Origin: Rubellimicrobium thermophilum DSM 16684
GTDB lineage: Bacteria; Pseudomonadota; Alphaproteobacteria; Rhodobacterales; Rhodobacteraceae
NCBI RefSeq assembly: GCF_000442315.1
Contig: NZ_KE557320.1
Location: forward strand, 39,900 to 103,899
DNA: 64,000 bases
Reading direction: 5' to 3'
The notes under the pieces were generated by a model. It searched no databases and was not told where the DNA came from. It saw only the letters and a list, made by a program, of their open reading frames with translations. Shown one piece after another: positions 1-10,387 of this stretch; positions within the stretch are counted from its first letter, which is position 1, and each line of letters starts with the position of its first letter. The position numbers were made by a program, and so were the translations under genes.

Positions 1-210
1 AATCCTGTCCATCACCCGATTTGCACAACAGAGCCTTCGAGCGCTGCCAGGGGCTGCGCTTCTGCCTGGCAACCGGGCATGGCGGAGGACCGCCGGTCCC
101 CGGATGGTGCCCTTGGCACGAACGGCCGCCGGACAGCCGGGATCAGCAGGCGCCCCGCAAGGCGACGGGCCTTGCCATCCTGACCCGCCGTCGCTTCCCG
201 AGGCTCTCGC

Positions 211-250
211 CCGGCGTCGAAGCGGCAGGGCCGGCGTCGAAGCGGCAGGG
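211..250. repeat. Two-copy perfect 20-bp tandem repeat
   Basis: The unit ccggcgtcgaagcggcaggg occurs twice head to tail with no mismatch. It lies in the non-coding stretch downstream of the isomerase stop codon. The rest of bases 1-278 shows no convincing gene. Confidence 0.85.
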
Positions 251-278
251 CGGGTTTCCGGACCCTGACAGAGCGGAT

Positions 279-1241
279 TCAGGCACCATAAAGCGCGGCC
301 ATCACAATCCGCGTGGCGGCGGCGGCATCCTGGCGGGCCTGCGCCTCGGCCAGCGCGGGATCAGCGGCCAGAATGCGCGCAATGGCACGCAGGCGGTCGG
401 TCGCGGCGATGTTGGCCCGCGCCTCGCCCACGGGGTCGGTGCCGCCATGGTCGGGGAAGGTGTCGAAATAGATCACCCCGTCATAGCCCGCCCGGTCGAG
501 CGCGACGAAGAGTTCGACCGTCTGCACCGGATGGACCGAACCCGCGATCAGCCCGTCGTCGCGCTTGCCGTAGCCGTCGTTCAGATGCACGCCGAGGATG
601 CGGCTTTTTCGCGCGGCCAGCATCGCGGCGCGCGCCGGCATCTCGCCGGCAAAGAGCATGTGGCAGAAATCGAGCGTGACCCCGGTGTTGGGCCGCCCGA
701 CCTCGGCTAGGGCCAGAAGGGTCGTCGCCATGTCGGGCATCACCACATGGGCGCGGGGTTCGTTCGGCTTGTATTCGATGGCGATGTCGATGGACGGGTT
801 ATGATCGGCGATCTCGGCGATGGCGGCGATGCTGTCGTCCCACATCCGCTCGTAATCGGCCTGGAAGGAATAGTCGAACCCGTCCTGCCCGAGCCAGAGC
901 GTCATCAGCCGCCCGCCCATGTCGGCCAGCGCATCGAGGCCGCGCTTCGTCAGGTCGATCGCGGCGCGACGGGTGGCGGGATCGGGGTGGGAGAAGGCCC
1001 CGAGCCGGAAGCCCGGATCGGTGTAGTAGCGCATGGCAAGCCCGTTCAGCGCCATGCCGTGATCGGTCAGGATCCGGGTCAGTTCGGCCGGGGGGTGATG
1101 CTCGAAATGGTCGGGAAAGTTCAGGTCGGCGGCATCGAGGCCCCCCACCTGCGCGGCGGCCGCGATCATCTCGGCCACCGTGTCGCCCTTGCGTCCGAAG
1201 GCGTTCAGCCGGGTGGCATAGCGGGGTCTGTTCGGGATCAT
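279..1241 (-). CDS. Sugar phosphate isomerase/epimerase, TIM-barrel (AP endonuclease 2 family)
   Basis: A 320-residue protein of the xylose-isomerase-like TIM-barrel family, which isomerises or epimerises sugars or sugar phosphates in the cytoplasm with a divalent metal. Likely metal ligands are Glu156 (in IEYKPNEPR), Asp191 (in LDFCH), His219 (in GVHLND) and an acidic residue near 257 (YFDTF; Asp where many relatives have Glu). The ATG at 1241 is chosen because the preceding 27 possible codons look non-coding. It is divergent from the ribokinase-family gene and belongs by position to the sugar island. The exact substrate cannot be read from the sequence. Relatives include L-rhamnose isomerase-like and tagatose-3-epimerase-like enzymes. 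Confidence 0.8.
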   Translation of the reverse strand: MIPNRPRYATRLNAFGRKGDTVAEMIAAAAQVGGLDAADLNFPDHFEHHPPAELTRILTDHGMALNGLAMRYYTDPGFRLGAFSHPDPATRRAAIDLTKRGLDALADMGGRLMTLWLGQDGFDYSFQADYERMWDDSIAAIAEIADHNPSIDIAIEYKPNEPRAHVVMPDMATTLLALAEVGRPNTGVTLDFCHMLFAGEMPARAAMLAARKSRILGVHLNDGYGKRDDGLIAGSVHPVQTVELFVALDRAGYDGVIYFDTFPDHGGTDPVGEARANIAATDRLRAIARILAADPALAEAQARQDAAAATRIVMAALYGA

Positions 1242-1460
1242 GGTGGCGTGATCAGTCCGGGCTGGTTGTGTCCCAATGGGGCAGGGGGGTCGGTATCGGG
1301 CAAGGATGCGGCTGCAAGGCACCCCTGCCGCCCCGGGCAGCGGGCCCCGGTCTGGTCACAGGCGCTGACAGCGGCCGCGATGTTAGATGGCGTGAGGGGG
1401 CTGTCAATCAGCCCCGTCCTCCGATCCGGAGAGCAGGAGGCGGAGCGCAGCAGGCAACAG

Positions 1461-1488
1461 TTGCACCGGGCCGCGCGGGCCGTAACCT
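1461..1488 (+). promoter_or_regulatory. Candidate promoter for the ribokinase-family gene
   Basis: TTGCAC (1461-1466), a 16-bp spacer and TAACCT (1483-1488). This predicts a transcript start near 1495, just upstream of the AGGGAG ribosome binding site at 1501-1506. Confidence 0.35.
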
Positions 1489-1515
1489 GTCGGCAGAGCG
1501 AGGGAGATCCAGCCC

Positions 1516-2385
1516 GTGACCATGCCCACCGTCCTTGTCGTCGGCAGCCTGCACCATGACATCATGGTCGAGGCCGACCACCTGCCCCGCCGCGACGAGA
1601 CGGCGGTCGGGCGGCGCTGGTATCCCAAGTTCGGCGGCAAGGGCGGCAATCAGGCGGTGGCGGTGGCCCGCGCCGGCGCCCCCTGCCGGATGTTCGGCGC
1701 GGTGGGCGATGACGGCTTCGGCGCCTTCCTGCGGCAGGGGTTGCGGGCGGGCGGGGTGGAGGACCGTTTCGTGCAGACCCTGCCCGGCGTGGGGTCGGGG
1801 ATGAGCGTGGCGATCCTCGACGCGCGGGGCGACTATGCCGCGACCATCGTCTCGGGCGCGAACCTCAAGGCCGATCCGGCGGCGCTGGCCGCGCCCGATC
1901 TATGGCGGGATGTGGGCCTGCTGATCCTGCAGAACGAGGTTTCCGAGGCGCTGAACCTGGCGGCGGCGCGCGAGGCGCGGGCGCGGGGTGTGCGCTGCCT
2001 GCTGAACGCCGCCCCGGCGCGGGAACTGCCGGCGGACCTGGCGGGGCTGGTCGATCTTCTGGTCGTTAACGCGGTCGAGGCCGAGATGATGGGCGCGGGT
2101 GCCGTCCGGTCGCTGGAAGAGGCGCGCGCCGCGGCTGAAAGTCTGGCGCGGCGGTTTCCGGCAGCGATCGTCACCGCGGGCAGTCTGGGGTTGGCGGCGG
2201 CAGAGGGGGAGACGGGGTTTGCGCTGCCGGCCGAGAAGGTGCGGGCGGTGTCCAGCCACGGGGCGGGCGACACCTTCATCGGCACGCTGGCCGCGGGGCT
2301 CGTGCGCGGGCTGGACCTGCGCGCGGCGGCGGGCGCAGCCTCGCTGGCCGCCGCGCGGCATGTCGGCGGGCAGGCGCCGGGCTGA
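1516..2385 (+). CDS. PfkB/ribokinase-family carbohydrate kinase
   Basis: A 289-residue cytoplasmic kinase that would phosphorylate a sugar or nucleoside with ATP. The N-terminal substrate signature GGKGGNQA is at residues 40-47. The C-terminal anion-hole/catalytic signature GAGDTF carries the catalytic base Asp252. Length is normal for ribokinase. A GTG start at 1516 is preferred over ATG 1522 because AGGGAG lies 9 bases upstream of the GTG. It is divergent from the TIM-barrel isomerase and convergent with the HAD gene. Its place in the island suggests it phosphorylates the imported sugar or an intermediate. The substrate is unknown. Confidence 0.85.
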   Translation: MTMPTVLVVGSLHHDIMVEADHLPRRDETAVGRRWYPKFGGKGGNQAVAVARAGAPCRMFGAVGDDGFGAFLRQGLRAGGVEDRFVQTLPGVGSGMSVAILDARGDYAATIVSGANLKADPAALAAPDLWRDVGLLILQNEVSEALNLAAAREARARGVRCLLNAAPARELPADLAGLVDLLVVNAVEAEMMGAGAVRSLEEARAAAESLARRFPAAIVTAGSLGLAAAEGETGFALPAEKVRAVSSHGAGDTFIGTLAAGLVRGLDLRAAAGAASLAAARHVGGQAPG

Positions 2386-2394
2386 GCGGGGGGC

Positions 2395-3330
2395 TCAGGG
2401 GCTTGGCACGATGAAATCCGGCACGATGCCGGAAGCGGCGATGAAGGGCGCGGTGGCGCGACCGGCAAAGAGGCCGTGATCGGTGACCAGCACGCTGCGG
2501 CAACCCGCCGCTGCGCCACCCAGCACATCGGTGTGCAGCGTATCGCCCACCATGGCCAGGCGGTCGGGTGCCAGGCCGGTGCGGGCGATGCCTTCGGCGA
2601 AGGCCTCGGGGAAGGGTTTGCCGAACCAGTGCACCTCGAGCCCCGGCAGGGCATCCAGAAGGTCATGGCCGAAGAGCCCCGGCTCCAGCGTGAGACCGCC
2701 TTCGCGCGGGGCGACGAGGTCGGGATTGGCGATGACAAGGGGGCGCGGGCGACGGTCGAGCGCCAAGGCCAGGCGGCGTTGCAGCGCAGGCGACCAGCGT
2801 GCGGTGGACAGGAACAGGATCGCATCGGCCCGGTCGAAGGCGGCGGGGTCGGCCAGCGCATCGACAAGGTGCGCAGGGATATCGGCGAAGGTGTCGCCCG
2901 CCGCCGCGATCGCGGCCCAGGTGGCGCCGGGGGCGATTGCCTCAAGCCGCGCCACGGCGACATCGCGCGAGGCCACGACCTCATCGGCGGTGAAGTCGAA
3001 GCCCAGGCGGTGATACTTGGCCAGAAGCTGATCGCGCGTGTAGCTGGCAGCATTGGTCAGCACCGCCAGCCTTTTCCCGCGCCGGCGAAGGCTCGCCATG
3101 CGCGCCACCGCGCCGGGGATCGCGGTTTCGCCCACGTTGAGGACGCCGAAGGCATCGAGGAGGAAGCCGTCCACCTGATCCGCCACCTCGTCCAGCGAGG
3201 ACAGGTGCAGCGACTGCGCCGGATAACGGGCGACGGGCAGGCGGGGGCGGATCGCCTCATACCGCGCGAAGGCAGAGGGCGCGTCGGAGAGCATGTCCCC
3301 CGGCCCGGCGTCGAGGGAGACGTCAGACAC
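2395..3330 (-). CDS. Class IIA HAD-superfamily hydrolase (TIGR01459/NagD-like)
   Basis: A 311-residue phosphatase-type HAD protein. Motif I is DAFGVL with nucleophile Asp59; the usual second Asp is Phe61, as in several NagD-like groups. Motif II is TNAA, motif III the Lys in GKPFPE, and motif IV GDTLHTD. It is the last gene of a five-gene minus-strand operon and overlaps the SDR start by 8 bases. In Bacillus subtilis a NagD-like phosphatase (AraL) is encoded next to a G1P dehydrogenase (AraM) in the arabinose operon. The same pairing here suggests, but does not prove, a sugar-phosphate phosphatase role. Confidence 0.85.
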   Translation of the reverse strand: MSDVSLDAGPGDMLSDAPSAFARYEAIRPRLPVARYPAQSLHLSSLDEVADQVDGFLLDAFGVLNVGETAIPGAVARMASLRRRGKRLAVLTNAASYTRDQLLAKYHRLGFDFTADEVVASRDVAVARLEAIAPGATWAAIAAAGDTFADIPAHLVDALADPAAFDRADAILFLSTARWSPALQRRLALALDRRPRPLVIANPDLVAPREGGLTLEPGLFGHDLLDALPGLEVHWFGKPFPEAFAEGIARTGLAPDRLAMVGDTLHTDVLGGAAAGCRSVLVTDHGLFAGRATAPFIAASGIVPDFIVPSP

Positions 3331-4090
3331 TGGTGAACCCGCCTTCCACCATCAGAAGCGCGCCGTTGACCATGCTTGAGGCGTCCGAGGCGAGGTAAAG
3401 GGCCGCGTCGGCGACCTCCACCGGCTCGGCAAAGCGCCTTGCCGGGGTGGCGTTGCGGAAGGGGTCGCCCTTTTCCGGCTTGCCCCAGACCTGTCGGCCC
3501 ATGGGCGTCATCACCACGGTCGGGCAGATCGCGTTGACCTGCACGTTGAACCGCGCCCATTCGGCGCAAAGCGACTTCGTGAGCGCGTTCAGCCCGCCTT
3601 TGGAGGCGGCATAGGCCGCATGGTCATCCAGCGCGATCACCCCGGTCTGGGAAGAGATGTTGATGACCTTTCCCCACCTCTGCGCGATCATCGCCGGCGC
3701 CAGCGTCCGGGCCGTCAGGAAGGGGGCGCGCAGGTTGACGGCCATCATCCGGTCCCAGGCCTCGGTCGTGAAATCCACCGCCGGGGCGACATGGGCGATC
3801 CCGGCGGAGTTCACCAGGATGTCGATGGTGCCCCATTCGGCCAGCGCGCGTTCGCAGGCTTCGACGGGTTCGGTCGGGCTTTCCATCTCGGCCGTCAGGG
3901 TCAGGCAGCGCCGGCCATGGGCGCGGACGGCCTCGGCCGTGGCGGCGAGGTCGGCCGCATCGCGGCCCAGCGCCACGATGTCGGCGCCGGCCTCGGCAAA
4001 GACGCGGGCGATCTCGGCCCCGATTCCCTTGGAGGCCCCGGTGATCAGCGCCTTGCGCCCCGTCAGCGAAAAGCGGTCCTGCCAGGACAT
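3323..4090 (-). CDS. SDR-family NAD(P)-dependent dehydrogenase
   Basis: A 255-residue classical short-chain dehydrogenase. The nucleotide-binding glycine motif is TGASKGIG near residue 18, followed by NSAG and the catalytic Ser (NISSQTG) and YAASK motifs. The C-terminal LMVEGGF is typical of gluconate-5-dehydrogenase/polyol dehydrogenase relatives. It sits between the SIS gene (3 bases upstream) and the HAD gene (8-base overlap), so it is co-transcribed with them. A polyol or keto-sugar oxidoreductase fits the context. The substrate is not determined. Confidence 0.85.
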   Translation of the reverse strand: MSWQDRFSLTGRKALITGASKGIGAEIARVFAEAGADIVALGRDAADLAATAEAVRAHGRRCLTLTAEMESPTEPVEACERALAEWGTIDILVNSAGIAHVAPAVDFTTEAWDRMMAVNLRAPFLTARTLAPAMIAQRWGKVINISSQTGVIALDDHAAYAASKGGLNALTKSLCAEWARFNVQVNAICPTVVMTPMGRQVWGKPEKGDPFRNATPARRFAEPVEVADAALYLASDASSMVNGALLMVEGGFTSV

Positions 4091-4093
4091 CGG

Positions 4094-4654
4094 TCACTCC
4101 AGATTGGTATGACGCGCGCGCATCGCCTCGGGCGTGACGCCGAGATGGTCGCGGAGGGAAAGGATCAGCAGCTCGAAGGCCAGATACTGCGCGCCCTCGA
4201 ACAGCGAGCCCATCGGCAGGACGGAAGTCGCCGCCGCACCCTGATCGTTCGCCATGGTCTGCGCCGGGATCAGGAATACCCGGTCGGCGGCACGGGGGGC
4301 CGGGCCCTGAGGCTGGGCGGTGACGCAGGCCACCCGCGCGCCCGCCTTGCGGGCGACGCCGATCAGCCCCTCGACGGTGGAAAAGCCACCCGGCCCCGCG
4401 CTGACCACCAATAGGTCGCCGGGGCCGACCGGCGGACAGGACATGTCGCCCACCACATGCGCATCGAGCCCCATGTGATAAAGGCGCATGGCAAGCGCCC
4501 GCATCATCAGCCCCTCGCGCCCCACCCCGTAGCAGACGATGCGGCGGGCCTGGGCCAGTTCCTCCACCATCCCCTGCAACGCGGCGGGGTCGATTGCGGC
4601 CACGGCATCGCGGATTTCCCCGGCAGCGCGGGCGGCAAGGTCGGAAAGCGTCAT
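4094..4654 (-). CDS. SIS-domain sugar isomerase (6-phospho-3-hexuloisomerase-like)
   Basis: A 186-residue single SIS-domain protein. The phosphosugar-binding loop appears as CYGVGREG near residue 40, and VVSAGPGG follows at the second strand. Length and form match the 6-phospho-3-hexuloisomerase group, which converts a 3-hexulose 6-phosphate to fructose 6-phosphate. The ATG overlaps the stop of the upstream dehydrogenase (ATGA), indicating translational coupling. No partner 3-hexulose-6-phosphate synthase is present, so another 3-ketose phosphate may be the substrate. Confidence 0.75.
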   Translation of the reverse strand: MTLSDLAARAAGEIRDAVAAIDPAALQGMVEELAQARRIVCYGVGREGLMMRALAMRLYHMGLDAHVVGDMSCPPVGPGDLLVVSAGPGGFSTVEGLIGVARKAGARVACVTAQPQGPAPRAADRVFLIPAQTMANDQGAAATSVLPMGSLFEGAQYLAFELLILSLRDHLGVTPEAMRARHTNLE

Positions 4655-5991
4655 GTGCCCACCTTCGATTGCAGGGTCTGCGGCAGGGCCGCCAGGGCAG
4701 CGTGATCCAGAAGCCCGACCTCGTCCAGCAGGTCGAGCACGGTATAGCGGCTGCGCAGGAAGCGGGCCTTCAGGATCGTGCGGTGCAGATAGGCCGGATC
4801 GACGCCGATGTCCGCCGCCTCGACCGGGGCGCCGGCGCGGGCGAGATGATTGGCCATGCGCTCCGCGGGCCAGAGCCGGGCGCGCAGCCGGGCCGACAGG
4901 TCGGGCCAGATGTCGCGCAAGCGGGTCAGGCGGGCCTGCAACGCGGCCCCCTCGACATGCTTGGCGCGGGTCTCCTCGATGGCGCGTTCGGCGATCTCCC
5001 CGGGGCCGAAGCGGGCGCGAATCTCGGCCTCCTTCGCGGCAAGGGTCGGGGCTTCGGCCGCCCGGCGGGCGGGGTCGAGCGCGGTGAGGTCGCGCGCGAG
5101 AAGCCAGTCGAACATCCGCAAGGCCGCCATGGCGCCGACCGCGACGCAGGCGCCATGGCTGACCCGCTCGCCGTTGTGGTGCAGGTCGTCCATCTCCCAT
5201 AGATGGGCGATCTGGTGGTCGGCCCCGGAGGCGGGGCGCGAGGAGCGGTGCGCCTCCATCGCCAGACCGACCAGCGTCAGGCCGAGGAACAGGGCCCTCC
5301 ACCGCCGCGCGGTCGCCGGCGGCGATCCGGTCGGGCTGCGACAGCCAGCCTTCGAGGCCGCCCTGCACCATGGGCCAGGCGACATCGTCGATGGGTTCGA
5401 TCCCCAGCGCATCGGCAATGATCCAGTCGCCCCCCGCCGGAACCTTGCCCGCGAGGTCGCCATAGCCCCAGCCCGTCATCTCGGGCGGGGCGGCGGCGAT
5501 CACGTCGAGGTCGGCGAGCAAGACCTTCGCCGGGCGGCAGGGGATGGTCTTCTTGAACCCCTTCTCCGACAAGGGCGCGCCGGCCGAGGTATAGCCGTCC
5601 ATGCTGGCCGCCGTGGCCACGCACATATAGGGGATGCCGGCGGTGAAGGCCGCATGCTTCACCACATCGTTCATCACGCCCGAGCCGACGGCAACGGGCG
5701 TCTCGCCAGGACGCAGCACGGCGCGGAGCGAATCGGCCAAGTCCACCGTGGGCTTGGGGCGCGGGATGGCCGGAATGACATGGCGGCGCGTCGGGATGCC
5801 GGCTGCCGCGAAGGCCGCCTCTACCGCCTCCCCCGCCGCGCCCCAGCCGCGGTCGTCGGCCATCAGGACCACGGGGCCCGAGAAATGCCGGGCGTAGAGG
5901 CTGCCCGCCTCGGCCAGCACCCCGCGTCCGATCAGCACTTCGGCCACATGGGCCGAACGCGCCACGGCCTCGCGGATCGGGTCCGGCCCGC

Positions 5992-5995
<4 letters not shown>
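4651..5995 (-). CDS. Glycerol-1-phosphate dehydrogenase-like enzyme (AraM/EgsA family), frame interrupted
   Basis: An iron-containing-alcohol-dehydrogenase-fold protein of about 447 residues after repair. It has the [10 protein letters not shown] dinucleotide motif, [10 protein letters not shown], and metal ligands in GDLAGK (Asp), GADHQIAH (His) and NGERVSHG (His). These are the hallmarks of AraM-type NAD(P) sn-glycerol-1-phosphate dehydrogenase, which interconverts G1P and dihydroxyacetone phosphate. The frame breaks at 5292-5297 (gggccc), where removing one base restores it. The start overlaps the ABC ATPase stop (ATGA) and the stop overlaps the SIS start. In a sugar-import operon a catabolic role on a polyol phosphate is more likely than archaeal-type lipid synthesis. 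Confidence 0.8.
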
Positions 5996-7053
<1,058 letters not shown>

Positions 7054-7101
7054 GCGCCCCCCATGTCTGCGCCGCCCGGGCGGCGCCTTGCGATTTTCCG
7101 G

Positions 7102-7149
7102 TTGACTCGCTCCGGTTTCGATACATTTATATGCGTAGCGTTACAAATG
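7102..7149. promoter_or_regulatory. Divergent operon control region with a 26-bp operator palindrome
   Basis: The palindrome CATTTATA-N10-TACAAATG spans 7124-7149; its 8-bp arms match at all but one position. A TTGACT box lies at 7102-7107, so the palindrome covers the likely -10/start region of the plus-strand operon. It sits midway between the ABC ATPase and binding-protein start codons. The SorC-family regulator encoded three genes downstream is the obvious candidate ligand-responsive binder; this is inference. Confidence 0.55.
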
Positions 7150-7189
7150 AAAGTCAACTCTGGAACGCTGAGCCCAAGGGGAGGAAAGC

Positions 7190-8530
7190 ATGACGTTCAA
7201 GTCGCATATCAGCGCAGTGGCGCTGGCTGCGGCCTCGCTGGCCGGGCTGGCCGGCGCGGCACAGGCCTGGTCGCTGGAAGAGGCCGCCAAGCCCTATGCG
7301 GGCACGGTCGTTGACGTGGTGTTCCTGGATCGCCCCGGCTACAACGCCATCAGGGAGATGCTGCCCGAGTTCGAAGCGGCCACAGGCATCACGATCAACA
7401 TCACCACGATGCCTTACGAGAATGCGCTGGGCGAACAGGTGCGCGATTTCGTGGCCGGCGGCGATCTCGATCTCGCACTGATCGATCTCGTCTGGATCGG
7501 CAACTTTGCCGAGAACGGCTGGATCGTGCCGATCGAGGAGTTCACGTCCAACCCCGATCTGGTCGATCCCGAGCTCGATCTCGAGGATTTCTTCCCGCTG
7601 GTTCTCAATGCCTTCGGCGCCTGGAACGGGGTCGTCTACGGCCTGCCCATCGACAACTATTCGGGGCTGCTGTTCTACAACCGCTGCATGCTGGAGGAGG
7701 CCGGTTTCGACCGCCCGCCCGAGACCTGGGAGGAACTGAAGGACGTCTACGGTCCGGCGCTGACCGGGGATGGCAGATATGCCTTTGCGCTCCAGTCCAA
7801 GCGCAACGAGACGCAGTCGGCCGACAGCTTCGCTCGGATGCTCTGGCCGTTCGGCGGCAGCTTCCTGAACGCAGAGTTCCGCTCCAACCTCAACTCGCCC
7901 GAAAGCCAGGCGGGGCTCCAGTTCCGGCAGGAGCTGATGGCCTACATGCCGCCGGGTATCGTCGCCTACGACCATGCCGAGACGGTGAATGCGCTCGCCC
8001 AGGGTGATGTGGCGATGATCACCGAATGGTCGGCCTTCTACACCACCCTCGTCAGTCCGGAGACATCGAAGGTGGCCGATTGCATCGAGGTGGCCCCCGA
8101 GCCGATGGGCCCGGCGGGCCGCAAGCCCGCACTTGGTGGCTTCTCGCTGGCTGTGGCCACGCAGGCGGACGAGGCCGAGAGGGCGGCTGGCTGGCTTTTC
8201 ATCCAGTGGGCGACATCGAAGGCCAATGCCGAGACCTATCTGCGCAAGGGCGGGGTGCCGGCGCGGCAGTCGGTCTATCAGATCCCCGGCATTGCCGAGG
8301 AATTCAAGTTCGTGCCCGCCCTGGTCGAGAGCTGGCAGGAAGGCGTGCCCGAGTTCCGTCCGCGCTTTGCCGAATGGCCGACGATCAGCGAGATCGTGCA
8401 GGAATGGGGCACGAAGATGATGCTGGGCGAGGTCAGCATCGAGGATGGTGCCCGCGAGATCGGGACCCGCATGGAGGCGGTGCTCGAGGATGCCGGCTAT
8501 TACAGTGGCGAGAAGCCGCTGGTTCAATAG
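7190..8530 (+). CDS. ABC transporter extracellular solute-binding protein, CUT1 (family 1)
   Basis: A 446-residue periplasmic binding protein. A signal peptide of about 26 residues ends in AGAAQA. The mature protein has the family-1 fold ([34 protein letters not shown]). A strong ribosome binding site (GGGGAGG) lies upstream of ATG 7190. It is followed by a hairpin and two CUT1 permease genes, and the ATPase is divergent. It should deliver a mono-, oligosaccharide or polyol. The ligand cannot be named from sequence. Confidence 0.93.
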   Translation: MTFKSHISAVALAAASLAGLAGAAQAWSLEEAAKPYAGTVVDVVFLDRPGYNAIREMLPEFEAATGITINITTMPYENALGEQVRDFVAGGDLDLALIDLVWIGNFAENGWIVPIEEFTSNPDLVDPELDLEDFFPLVLNAFGAWNGVVYGLPIDNYSGLLFYNRCMLEEAGFDRPPETWEELKDVYGPALTGDGRYAFALQSKRNETQSADSFARMLWPFGGSFLNAEFRSNLNSPESQAGLQFRQELMAYMPPGIVAYDHAETVNALAQGDVAMITEWSAFYTTLVSPETSKVADCIEVAPEPMGPAGRKPALGGFSLAVATQADEAERAAGWLFIQWATSKANAETYLRKGGVPARQSVYQIPGIAEEFKFVPALVESWQEGVPEFRPRFAEWPTISEIVQEWGTKMMLGEVSIEDGAREIGTRMEAVLEDAGYYSGEKPLVQ

Positions 8531-8552
8531 CGGGACATGTGACGGAAGGTTC

Positions 8553-8579
8553 CGGGCGCCGGCCTGCGGTCGGCGCCCG
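8553..8579 (+). terminator. Intra-operon stem-loop after the binding-protein gene
   Basis: Perfect 9-bp arms cgggcgccg / cggcgcccg surround a 9-base loop, with no T-tract. This position is typical for a partial terminator or 3' stabiliser that lets binding protein exceed permease expression. Confidence 0.6.
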
Positions 8580-8671
8580 ACATCTGTGGCGCCGGTGCCC
8601 CCGATAGGCGGAGCGCGGACGGCGCCCTGGCAAGACCGGTTTCCTGAGACGGATCCGGGGGAGGGAGAACG

Positions 8672-9550
8672 ATGACAGCCCGAGTCCGGCGCAGGACGAT
8701 CCTGGCGTTCCTTGGCCCTGCCGTTACAGCCCTGGCGGCTGTCGGCATCCTGCCGCTCGGCTACGCCGTGTGGAAGAGTCTGCACGACTTCAACCTGACA
8801 CGCATCGCAAGGCAGAAATTCGTGGGGCTCGACAATTATGTCGCCGTGCTGGGCGACCCGGTGTTCTGGGCCGCGGTGGGCCGCACGGCGATGCTGTTCG
8901 TCATCGCGGTCCCGATCCAGATCGCCCTCGGCCTGATGATCGCGCTGGTCCTGCACCGGCCGGGCCTCGGCTTCTGGAAGACGCTGACGCGGCTTTCGCT
9001 CGTGCTGCCGATGGCTACGACCTATGCCGTGGTGGGGCTGCTGGCGCAGGTGATGCTGAATCAGAAATACGGCGTCGTGAACCAGATGCTGGGCTGGATC
9101 GGGATAGATCCAATCAATTTTATCGGTGATCCTACAAATGCATTCATCGCCGTCGTCCTGTGGGACATCTGGCAATGGACGCCCTTTGTCGCGCTGGTCC
9201 TGCTGGCAGGCCTGTCCACCGTTCCGCCCGAGATCGAGGAAGCCGCCCGGCTGGAGACGAAATCCGGCTGGACCATCCTGCGCCATGTGCAGTTGCCCTT
9301 CCTGGTGCCGAGCCTCGTTGCGGTGCTGATCCTGCGCACCGCCGACACGCTGAAGCTGTTCGACATGCCCTTCACCATGACGCGCGGCGGTCCGGGATCC
9401 GCGACCGAGTTCATCGCCGTGCTGATCGAGCGTGTAGGCAACCGCCAGTTCGACATCGGCATGGCCGCGGCACAGTCGATCATCATGCTGGCGATCACCA
9501 TCGTGCTGGCCCGGCTTTACATCCGCCTCTTCTATCGCGAGGTCCGCTGA
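8672..9550 (+). CDS. ABC sugar transporter permease (MalF-like)
   Basis: A 292-residue inner-membrane protein with about six transmembrane helices. The EAA loop that contacts the ATPase reads EEAARLETKSGW near residue 192. It is one of two permeases of the CUT1 importer and is separated from the next permease gene by one base. GGGGGAGGG upstream of ATG 8672 serves as ribosome binding site. Confidence 0.93.
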   Translation: MTARVRRRTILAFLGPAVTALAAVGILPLGYAVWKSLHDFNLTRIARQKFVGLDNYVAVLGDPVFWAAVGRTAMLFVIAVPIQIALGLMIALVLHRPGLGFWKTLTRLSLVLPMATTYAVVGLLAQVMLNQKYGVVNQMLGWIGIDPINFIGDPTNAFIAVVLWDIWQWTPFVALVLLAGLSTVPPEIEEAARLETKSGWTILRHVQLPFLVPSLVAVLILRTADTLKLFDMPFTMTRGGPGSATEFIAVLIERVGNRQFDIGMAAAQSIIMLAITIVLARLYIRLFYREVR

Positions 9551-9551
9551 C

Positions 9552-10379
9552 ATGGCCGCCCCTGTGCGCCGCCCCCATCTCTGGGCCGAAGGCCTGCTTC
9601 TCCTCCTCATCGGTCTCTTCTGCGTCTTCCCCTTCTACTGGATGGTCACCACCAGCCTGAAGACGCAGGTGGTCGCGCTGGAATCCCCTCCGGTCTGGTG
9701 GTTCACACCGACGCTGGCGAATTACTGGGAAGTCCTGTTCGTGGACAGGGTCGGCCCGGCCCTCATCAATTCCATCATCGTTGCGGTCTGCACCACGGCA
9801 CTGGCCGTGGGCCTGGGGACGCCCGCAGCCTATGCGCTGGCGCGGTTCGAGTTCCGCGGCAAGCGCGACCTGTGGTTCTGGTTCATCACCAACCGTTTCG
9901 TCAGCCCCGTGGTGCTGGCCTTTCCTGTCTTCCTAATCGCCCGCGAGGTGGGGCTGCGCGACACCCACCTGGCCCTGATCCTGATGTATCTGACCTTCAC
10001 CCTGCCGATCGTGATCTGGATCTGCACCGACCAGTTCCGCTCGATCCCCTACGAGCTGGATGAGGCGGCCATGCTCGAGGGCGCCTCGCAGTGGCGCATC
10101 TTCCGTTCGATCTGCCTGCCGTTGGCCATGCCGGGCGTCGCGGTGAGCAGCATCCTGTCCTTCATCTTTTCGTGGAACGAGCTTCTCTTTGCCTACATCC
10201 TCGCGCCCAAGGCCGCGAAGACCGCCCCCGCCATGGCTGTGACCTTCATGGAAGGCTATGATGTTCCTTACGGAAAGATCATGGCGACGGCGACGCTGAT
10301 CGTTGTCCCTGTCTTGATCTTCGCGCTGCTGGCGTCGAAACACCTGGTTCGGGGCCTGACGATGGGGGCCGTGAAGTAG
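9552..10379 (+). CDS. ABC sugar transporter permease (MalG-like)
   Basis: A 275-residue permease with about six membrane helices and an EAA loop, DEAAMLEGASQW, near residue 172. The N-terminal helix starts immediately (LLLLLIGLFCVFPFYW), as in MalG-type partners. It pairs with the preceding permease and is followed after 8 bases by the SorC regulator gene in the same transcript. Confidence 0.93.
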   Translation: MAAPVRRPHLWAEGLLLLLIGLFCVFPFYWMVTTSLKTQVVALESPPVWWFTPTLANYWEVLFVDRVGPALINSIIVAVCTTALAVGLGTPAAYALARFEFRGKRDLWFWFITNRFVSPVVLAFPVFLIAREVGLRDTHLALILMYLTFTLPIVIWICTDQFRSIPYELDEAAMLEGASQWRIFRSICLPLAMPGVAVSSILSFIFSWNELLFAYILAPKAAKTAPAMAVTFMEGYDVPYGKIMATATLIVVPVLIFALLASKHLVRGLTMGAVK

Positions 10380-10387
10380 GGGGTGTC

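Noticed and set aside
1366-1406. Inverted repeat TGACAGC-N27-GCTGTCA upstream of the ribokinase-family gene
   Set aside because: Short arms with a long spacer in GC-rich DNA are likely by chance. It does not resemble the SorC-region palindrome.
7154-9610. An 818-residue minus-strand frame antisense to the binding protein and permease
   Set aside because: It is a mirror of strong, motif-bearing genes and contains no recognisable domain.
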